From Phycisphaerae bacterium (GTDB lineage Bacteria; Planctomycetota; Phycisphaerae; Phycisphaerales; UBA1924), in assembly GCA_030429705.1 (NCBI GenBank), contig JAUIES010000001.1:1054001-1118000 (forward strand): 64,000 bases of DNA, read 5' to 3'. Below are positions 58,275 to 64,000 of the stretch, one piece after another. Position 1 is the stretch's first letter, and each line of letters begins with the position of its first letter. The notes below the pieces were generated by a model. The model worked only from the letters and a program-made list of their open reading frames with translations. It was not told where the DNA came from and did not search any database. The translations under genes were made by a program, and so were the position numbers.

Positions 58275-58730
58275 TTATCGTTCGAGTGGCACTGAGCCTT
58301 TCAAACCGACCGCCGGGCGGCGCAATCGGTTGTCGTACAGCGTCTCAGCAAATGGGCCGGGGTGAAGGTATTCGATCGACCCGGTGATGCCGATGCTGTT
58401 GATCTCGCTCACGACGAGATCGTTTGGAAAGGCAGCGAGCACCTCCATGTTGACTCGGCCGTAGCGAGGCAGAGCGATCTCCGCCGATCGTTGTCCCCGA
58501 AAGATCTGAACGCCATCAGCAGTTACGCGGTACTGCGCATTGCGAAGATGCACTTCATGGTCATTTGCGTTTTCGCCCTGAATGGTGAGCGCGATGACCT
58601 GCCCGTCGTCAGATTGTTCCACGGTTCTTGCTGACACGAGTTCAAACCGTGGCGCAAGATCGCCCGCCGAGCACCCCGAGAGGAACCAGCCGACGAGCAC
58701 GAGAAAGACGATGAGCACTGTTTTCTGCAC
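58275..58730 (-). CDS. Putative lipoprotein
   Basis: The 151-aa protein has a signal peptide (TVLIVFLVLVGWFLSGC) with lipobox LSGC, then an all-beta-looking domain (IALTIQGENANDHEVHL, RYRVTADGVQIF-like strands) suggestive of an LEA-2 or immunoglobulin fold, without proof. GTG at 58730 is favoured since TACCCT (58741-58736) ends 5 nt upstream; an ATG-like extension to 58760 is possible. Confidence 0.55.
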   Translation of the reverse strand: MQKTVLIVFLVLVGWFLSGCSAGDLAPRFELVSARTVEQSDDGQVIALTIQGENANDHEVHLRNAQYRVTADGVQIFRGQRSAEIALPRYGRVNMEVLAAFPNDLVVSEINSIGITGSIEYLHPGPFAETLYDNRLRRPAVGLKGSVPLER

Positions 58731-58773
58731 GCAAGAGGGTACACCGGCACGCGGCAGCACGCCAGTCGCTCGA

Positions 58774-59211
58774 TCAGTCCACGGTCGAGAGTGTCACCCA
58801 CTCTTTTGTGTCGTACCCGAATTCGGCAAGTTCGTGGGCAGCAACCGGGGGCGCGTCGATGTAGCTGGACCACTGGAATGTCAACCACGCCAGCACGCCA
58901 CAGCAGACCCAAGCGCCAAACTCCGCGGTCCAACGCTTGCGAATTGTGTATAAGATGCCCACCGTCGTCAGCACGCTGCCGACCTTCCACGCGACCAGCA
59001 GCCCGACGGACTGAGAGTGCATGATGGCCCGCGCGAGCGGATTGCCCTCCGCGAATGACCCCTGCGTGACATAGAGGACGGTCAGGTACAAATCGGCAAG
59101 GCTGAGAAGGACCACCACGAACAGCGCGAGCAGCACCCGTCGGTGACGGCTTTGTAACCGCCTGTGGGTCTTGGGGCAAAGATCGGCTTGTGACGGACAA
59201 AGAGTCGTCAT
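58774..59211 (-). CDS. Small DUF5658-like membrane protein
   Basis: A 145-aa protein with about three hydrophobic segments. VVVLLSLADLYLTVLYVTQG, then the EGNPLARAIM motif and VAWKVGSVLTTVGILYTI match the layout of DUF5658 proteins. The N-terminal 25 residues are basic and cytoplasmic. The function is unknown. Its ATG is 104 bp from the divergent PQQ-repeat gene. Confidence 0.65.
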   Translation of the reverse strand: MTTLCPSQADLCPKTHRRLQSRHRRVLLALFVVVLLSLADLYLTVLYVTQGSFAEGNPLARAIMHSQSVGLLVAWKVGSVLTTVGILYTIRKRWTAEFGAWVCCGVLAWLTFQWSSYIDAPPVAAHELAEFGYDTKEWVTLSTVD

Positions 59212-59314
59212 GATTGTGGTTGTTCGGCAGGCTCAAGTCAGATCTTGAGAGAACCGACCCCCGATCGGCGTGGTACAGTAGTTTGGGGGTCGGATTGCGC
59301 CCGTGGGATTGGTC

Positions 59315-62300
59315 ATGAGCCTGTGCTGCGGCTTTTTAAGGACTTGGACACTTCATTTGCGTTATTTGCTGATCATCGCATGCTTGAGTTCGATCGCCTT
59401 CGCCCAGGTCACGACGCCCGAAAACCCGGCGTATGTCGACGACTCGACCGCTGCTCGCGATGTACTTGACCGGATTGACGACCTGCAACAGCAAGGCAGT
59501 ATGGCTGAAGCCATTCGGTCGATTCAGTCGCTCCTCGATGAAGAAGGCACCCGCGTGTTGGCTGTGCGTGGCTCTCCCGACCTTTTCCGATCGGTCCGGT
59601 CGGCTGTCCACGAGCGATTGTTGCGTGACGAAGACCTGCTCGATGCCTATCGCACCAGCACCGAGCCGGACGCGAAGAAACGAATGGAGCAGGGCGCCTT
59701 TGTTGAGGTCGCTCAATCCCGGTTTCTCACGCCGAGCGGGTTCGAGAGCGCTTTGCGTGTAGCCCAGATGCAGTTAGAACGGGCCGCGTTTCATGCGTCG
59801 CTGATGACACTCGCCGAACTGGAACAGCACCCGTCGTTCGCATCTCGGAAGAGCGAGGCTGCCGCTCTTCTGCGCCTTCTTGCGCCCTATCTGGATGACA
59901 CCCCAGCCGATCTGCTCGATCGCTGGCAAGTACCGCAGGATTTGGCGCCAGTTGATCGCCCCCCCGGGCTCGACCCGGTTGTGGTTGATGCCACACACAC
60001 CGGGCGCGCGACACGCCTTGATGGTTTCATCCCGCGGCCGCTCACAAGCGCTGACCTTTCGCCCTTTGAAGAAGAGGTGCTCTCGGAAGACGAAATTCGG
60101 TTCAATAGCCGTCGGTCGGTTCCAAACCGCAGCCCCTTCGGCTGGACGCTGCCCACGGTGGTTGGCGATGTGGTGTACACCAACGATACTGATCACATCA
60201 CCGCGTGGGATCGGTTCACACTTCGTGAACTCTGGCAGGTCCGGCGCATGGACCAGACCGAAGACAACCTGTTCTCGCAGCGTGACATTCGGCGTCGTCA
60301 GTCTCGTCGCATTGAAGACTCATCAGAAATCACCGTGGTCAACGATCGTTTACTCGCGGTGACAGGTCTTGCTGTCGGCGGCACGCGCCAGGGCGATGCC
60401 CGACTGCATTGCTTGAATCGGCAAACTGGCGAAGTGCTCTGGTCGGTGAGTCCGTCGTCGCTCGACAGCCCGCTCGAGGGCGCCAGCATTCGCGGGCCGG
60501 CGGTCGTCAGCGAAGGCACTGTGGTGGTCGCACTTCGAAAATGGGCTCGCGAACGCCGCACCGTCAGTGTGTACCTGGTCGGCCTTGATCTCGAGGATGG
60601 CTCGTGGCGATGGTCTCGACTCATCGGTTCAGCAGGAGCGTTGCCGTTTCAAACTGCTGGTCGTTTTCCTGAACGCGTCACCGTCGATCGCGGCGTGGTG
60701 TACCGGTGCGACGAAATGGGAATCGTGGCAGCCATCGAAGCAGACTCCGGTCGACCGCGATGGGTACACCGGTTCGAGTCGTTCGCGCTCTACGACAACG
60801 ATGTGCGACCGCCCTGGACAAGTTCCGGTCCGCTCGTGCGTCAGAACGATTTGATCACGATCGAACCGAGCCGCGAGCGACTCGTCATGCTCGATCGTAC
60901 GACTGGCGAGATCATTGATTCCCTGCCCGCGAGTCGCTTTGCAAGCCCGGATTACCTCATCCGAGCGGGTGACAAGCTCGTCGGCGTGGGTTCACAACAG
61001 ATCGCCTGGATAGATCTCGACGCATTCCCAAATGGGCGCGTCGGTGTCAGCGATCAAATGTCGAGCCCGCCGATCGTCGGTCGGGTGGCTGTCGCAGGCG
61101 ACGAGCTCATTGTGCCGCGCGATGGGCTGATGACTTCGATTCACATTGAAACCCGCGCGATGCACACGCGCGAGATCGACCAGCCGGGCAACCTCATCGC
61201 GCTGGATGGCCAGATCCTGGCAACCGACAACGCCAGACTGCACAGTTACATGGTGTGGGATGTCGCGTCTCAACTCCTGCAGGAACGACTCGATGCCGAT
61301 CCAGACAACCCCGCACCCGCAGCCACACTTGCAGAACTCGCCTACCGCGCCCAGCGTTTTGACCAGATCGTCGAGCCTGTTGATCGCGCCCTGGCAGCGA
61401 TTCGCCGAGATCCTGATGCGCATGAAAGCACGCGACGCAGCTTGTTCGTCTCCGTCTTGAGCATGGTCGATCCGTCAACTGCTCCGCAGGCCGAACTTGG
61501 CGCCGAACCTTCGGCCGACCCCGTCGTCAATGATGTTCGTTTGCTCACCACGCTGACGGACCGACTCGAGGCACTCGCCGAATCGCCCGAAGAGATGGTT
61601 TCCCATCGACTGGTTCAGGCGACGCTGCGCGAAAGCGTTCGTGATGTGCGAGGGGCCATCGAGTCGTTGCAGGGCATACTGCGTGATGCCTATATGGCTG
61701 AATCGTTCTGGCGGGGGGGTCAACTCACGATCAGGGCAGACCTGGAAGCAACACGCCGCATTCGTCGGCTCCTCGGTCAACACGGCTGGGGTGCGTACGC
61801 CGACTTTGAGCGAGAGTCACAGGCCCAATATGCACTGGTCGATGCGACGGCGCGTGCAGAGGATTGGCAGCGCCTGGCGCGCATCTATCCATTTTCAACG
61901 CTGACACCAGCGTTCTGGTTGGCTGCATCGGAACGGGCCGACCCACAGTCTGCGTCCCGGGTGTTGCAAAACGGCGTTCGATCACTCGAGTCGTTGCACG
62001 CGCTGGGCGCACCGATCGACCCAGAGGTTGCCAGCGAACTGTTCGGTCGCGCTGCACAGTCGCTGGTCGCTGACAAACGCATTGGTGAAGCGCACGCCCT
62101 TGTGCAGAGCCACTTGCGCACTTTCCCTGATCTCGTTCCAACGGTCAGTGGCACTGTGCTGGCACTTGACGACTTGTTGGGCTCATTCAACACGCAGACT
62201 TCGACACACCGCCGCGCTCGACTCGGGCTCTCGGTTGCGACCAATGATCGTCCGACACTTGAGCAAGGCCGGGTCCTTGTTGCAGCCATGAACGGCGCTC

Positions 62301-63505
62301 GCCCCGCACCCTCGCACAAAGCCCTTTTGGCTTCCCCCTCCGGGCGGCTCATTCGTCTCCTCGCTTTTGATCGTGAGGGCAACCTCGGCGAACAATGGGT
62401 CCGTGATGCACCTTTCGAACCCATTTTGCTGGAAATGACAGATGATGAAGCGCTCGTCGCCTGGCTCGACCCGCAGGGCATGCGATTTGAAAGCATCGAT
62501 CTTGCCGATGGCGAAACACGATGGACCGCTCAGCCGCTGATCCCTGCTGATGTGCGCAATGGCGTCAACCGCGGTTCGTTCCTCACAGGTTTTGTTACCC
62601 CCCTCGAAGGTCGTGTCCTTTCTGACCAACTTCTCGTTGCGGGCGACGATCGGCTGCTCGCGATCACCGAGCGCACTGGCAGAATCGTAACACTCGATCG
62701 AACCAGCGGGCAGGTTCTGTGGAACGGCCAGACCAACATCCAACGCGTGTTCGACATTGCTCTCGGCTCGGGCATGCTCATCGTTGGCGGGACGGCACCC
62801 GATGCTGCTGATAACTGGAAGACAGCACTGATCACCCTGGATGCCCGCACCGGGGAGGTCGCGAGCCGACTGGACGACGCACCTGGTGCTGTACGCTGGC
62901 TTCGAATCGGTGACAGCCGCCATCTCATCGCCGGTCTCGATCGCGGACTGGTGTGTCTTGACCTCAACGAGAGCCAGGTGCGATGGATGCTCTCGGAAGA
63001 CCCGGCACTCTCTTCGGTTGATGCATGGGTGTTCGACGATCAACTGCTTGTCCTCGATCAAAACCGATCGTTGTGGCGTGTTGATATCCCGTCCGGCCGG
63101 CTGATCAGACCCGAAATGGAATCGCGCGGTCGACTCACCGATCGAACAGGTATTCAGGCAGAACTGGTCCACGGCAACATGGTGTTTACAAGCGGATCTG
63201 GCATGTTGATCTATGACACCCACGGCGAACTTGTCGGCATCGATGTTTTTGACACCGTCGGCATGTTGGTGCCCAGTGAAGCCGGTCAGTCGATCACAGC
63301 CGTGGTCGATTCCTCACCGATTCAAAGCCCGGATGGACTGAGCAGTTACCTCTTGTACTTGATCGCGAATGAATCCGGTCGGCTCATCGCGTCTTACCCG
63401 ATTCGGGCGCATGCAACCCCCGAAGTTGTGCGCTTGCTCGATGGCAAAATCCTGATCTCGGCGGGCGAAGCGACACTCATCGTCAACGCAAACCCTGAAC
63501 AGTAA
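59315..63505 (+). CDS. Large exported PQQ-like beta-propeller protein
   Basis: The 1396-aa protein has a signal peptide (LRYLLIIACLSSIAFA). Residues about 30-220 are helical (TPR-like). A PQQ-like propeller follows (about 220-630: HCLNRQTGEVLWSVSP, VVAIEADSGRPRWVHRF, LVMLDRTTGEI), then a helical middle, then a second propeller (about 1000-1390: VTLDRTSGQVLWNGQ, ITLDARTGEVASRL). No haem or quinone-binding residues for dehydrogenase activity are clear, so it may be a scaffold like BamB. ATG at 59315 is one start; GTG at 59303 is another. The next gene starts 20 bp later. Confidence 0.8.
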   Translation: MSLCCGFLRTWTLHLRYLLIIACLSSIAFAQVTTPENPAYVDDSTAARDVLDRIDDLQQQGSMAEAIRSIQSLLDEEGTRVLAVRGSPDLFRSVRSAVHERLLRDEDLLDAYRTSTEPDAKKRMEQGAFVEVAQSRFLTPSGFESALRVAQMQLERAAFHASLMTLAELEQHPSFASRKSEAAALLRLLAPYLDDTPADLLDRWQVPQDLAPVDRPPGLDPVVVDATHTGRATRLDGFIPRPLTSADLSPFEEEVLSEDEIRFNSRRSVPNRSPFGWTLPTVVGDVVYTNDTDHITAWDRFTLRELWQVRRMDQTEDNLFSQRDIRRRQSRRIEDSSEITVVNDRLLAVTGLAVGGTRQGDARLHCLNRQTGEVLWSVSPSSLDSPLEGASIRGPAVVSEGTVVVALRKWARERRTVSVYLVGLDLEDGSWRWSRLIGSAGALPFQTAGRFPERVTVDRGVVYRCDEMGIVAAIEADSGRPRWVHRFESFALYDNDVRPPWTSSGPLVRQNDLITIEPSRERLVMLDRTTGEIIDSLPASRFASPDYLIRAGDKLVGVGSQQIAWIDLDAFPNGRVGVSDQMSSPPIVGRVAVAGDELIVPRDGLMTSIHIETRAMHTREIDQPGNLIALDGQILATDNARLHSYMVWDVASQLLQERLDADPDNPAPAATLAELAYRAQRFDQIVEPVDRALAAIRRDPDAHESTRRSLFVSVLSMVDPSTAPQAELGAEPSADPVVNDVRLLTTLTDRLEALAESPEEMVSHRLVQATLRESVRDVRGAIESLQGILRDAYMAESFWRGGQLTIRADLEATRRIRRLLGQHGWGAYADFERESQAQYALVDATARAEDWQRLARIYPFSTLTPAFWLAASERADPQSASRVLQNGVRSLESLHALGAPIDPEVASELFGRAAQSLVADKRIGEAHALVQSHLRTFPDLVPTVSGTVLALDDLLGSFNTQTSTHRRARLGLSVATNDRPTLEQGRVLVAAMNGARPAPSHKALLASPSGRLIRLLAFDREGNLGEQWVRDAPFEPILLEMTDDEALVAWLDPQGMRFESIDLADGETRWTAQPLIPADVRNGVNRGSFLTGFVTPLEGRVLSDQLLVAGDDRLLAITERTGRIVTLDRTSGQVLWNGQTNIQRVFDIALGSGMLIVGGTAPDAADNWKTALITLDARTGEVASRLDDAPGAVRWLRIGDSRHLIAGLDRGLVCLDLNESQVRWMLSEDPALSSVDAWVFDDQLLVLDQNRSLWRVDIPSGRLIRPEMESRGRLTDRTGIQAELVHGNMVFTSGSGMLIYDTHGELVGIDVFDTVGMLVPSEAGQSITAVVDSSPIQSPDGLSSYLLYLIANESGRLIASYPIRAHATPEVVRLLDGKILISAGEATLIVNANPEQ

Positions 63506-63525
63506 AAGTTGGTTGGAGTCGATTC

Positions 63526-64000
63526 ATGCGTGCCTTGATCTTCAGTCTCGGGATTGTTCTCTTGACGCTCGGTTTTGTTCTCGGCTGCCAACGAACACCC
63601 GGCACAACACCAAGTGCAGGTGAGGTGGTTCTCTATTGCAGTGTCGATGATGTGCTTGCCCGGCAAGTGGTCGAGGTCTTTGAAAAGGAAACCAACATCA
63701 AAGTACGGTTCGTCGGCGATAACGAAGCCAACAAAACCACCGGCCTCGTACAGCGGCTGATGATGGAAAAATCGAACCCGACGGCTGACATTTGGTGGTC
63801 GAGCGAGCCCTTCGGGACGATTCAACTTGCTCGCGAGGGCATCCTCGAACCATATGTATCGAACGCAACTGAAAACTCTATAGAGGGGGGTTGGCCTGAG
63901 GAACTTCGGCGCGCGTCCTGGTATGGATTCGCGCAGCGCTGCCGCGTGATTGCTTACGCGCCCGGTCGCGTGCAGACCCCGCCGCGCAGCCTCGTCGAAC
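63526..64000 (+). CDS. Iron(III)-type ABC substrate-binding lipoprotein, cut by the window edge
   Basis: The first 158 residues of a periplasmic binding protein are visible. A signal peptide with lipobox LGC (IVLLTLGFVLGC) precedes VVLYCSVDDVLARQVVEVFEK and NPTADIWWSSEPFGTIQLA, the FbpA/Fut-type pattern of the type 2 binding-protein fold. GGAG lies 8 nt before the ATG. It is 20 bp after the PQQ-repeat gene. The FbpC-like ATPase at 40781 could be its partner, but the permease is not in the window. Confidence 0.75.
   Translation, partial: MRALIFSLGIVLLTLGFVLGCQRTPGTTPSAGEVVLYCSVDDVLARQVVEVFEKETNIKVRFVGDNEANKTTGLVQRLMMEKSNPTADIWWSSEPFGTIQLAREGILEPYVSNATENSIEGGWPEELRRASWYGFAQRCRVIAYAPGRVQTPPRSLVE

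Noticed and set aside
62183-63223. Open frame on the minus strand opposite the PQQ-repeat gene
   Set aside because: The plus-strand frame continues without a break with propeller repeats; the antisense frame shows no domain or start signal.

Overview
The window reads as one contiguous stretch of a GC-rich Gram-negative chromosome, most likely a Planctomycetota bacterium of the Phycisphaerales type. This is inferred from gene content, not from a marker gene. The evidence is: secreted proteins ending in a paired EF-hand/dockerin-like module with the pattern DVQxFLxxF (5420-7699 and 9529-11487); a PEP-CTERM-like exported protein ending PAPGSAALLALGG plus an RRRR tail (37296-38033); a zinc ribbon of the CPxCxYxLRGL type (39945-40379); many lipoproteins; a CHASE2 Ser/Thr kinase; a DUF1028/VCBS protein; and LPS-type glycosyltransferase and kinase genes. 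I see no rRNA, tRNA, CRISPR array, transposase or prophage. Genes are tightly packed on both strands, often with ATGA overlaps.

Layout. 1-9.2 kb: a divergent HxlR-type regulator and its cut-off partner around a perfect palindrome, a membrane protein, an isolated nuoF, an FkbM methyltransferase, a lipoprotein pair, a DUF1028/VCBS secreted protein and a Ycf46-like AAA ATPase. 9.5-16.6 kb: a subtilase with a Glu where the catalytic Asp is expected, a UbiA prenyltransferase, two paralogous lipoprotein/membrane proteins of unknown family, and a CHASE2 kinase overlapping purK. 16.5-23.6 kb: purE-purK, a DUF1450-like small Cys protein, a fused ABC-2 permease divergent from an ECF sigma/anti-sigma pair, a DUF2089 regulator with a membrane partner, and pdxJ. 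23.6-33.3 kb: a DEAD-box helicase (DEVD variant), a WaaE-like glycosyltransferase divergent from a WaaP-like kinase, hpf-ptsN-ptsH, DUF502, der, an erythromycin-esterase homologue without its catalytic motifs, and miaA. 33.4-44.1 kb: topA, an orphan DNA methyltransferase, the PEP-CTERM-like protein, SpoVR, a zinc-ribbon protein with a DciA-like protein, an ABC ATPase, a histidine kinase, a NUDIX hydrolase and parB. 44.3-53.9 kb: an AT-hook/winged-helix protein, an HDOD protein, a ClC transporter, a CysQ-like phosphatase, a Cys-less FmdB homologue, an O-antigen ligase and a long coiled-coil protein. 54-64 kb: carB, ruvC, small envelope proteins, a 1396-aa PQQ-repeat protein and the start of an iron-type substrate-binding lipoprotein.

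The most interesting signals are not a single gene cluster. First, carB carries two different repeat elements in frame. One of them (family A) also occurs as intergenic inverted pairs at 49958-50047 and 53868-53975, so a mobile or REP-like repeat appears to have become protein. Second, at least 16 genes have a TANNNT hexamer ending 5-9 nt before the start codon and mostly no Shine-Dalgarno sequence, which suggests frequent leaderless transcription; I used this to choose several starts. Third, several enzyme homologues have lost defining catalytic or metal-binding residues (31002-32387, 50104-50406, 9529-11487).

Limits: all functions come from motif recognition by eye. Family names such as DUF1450, DUF2089, DciA and WaaP need profile searches to confirm.
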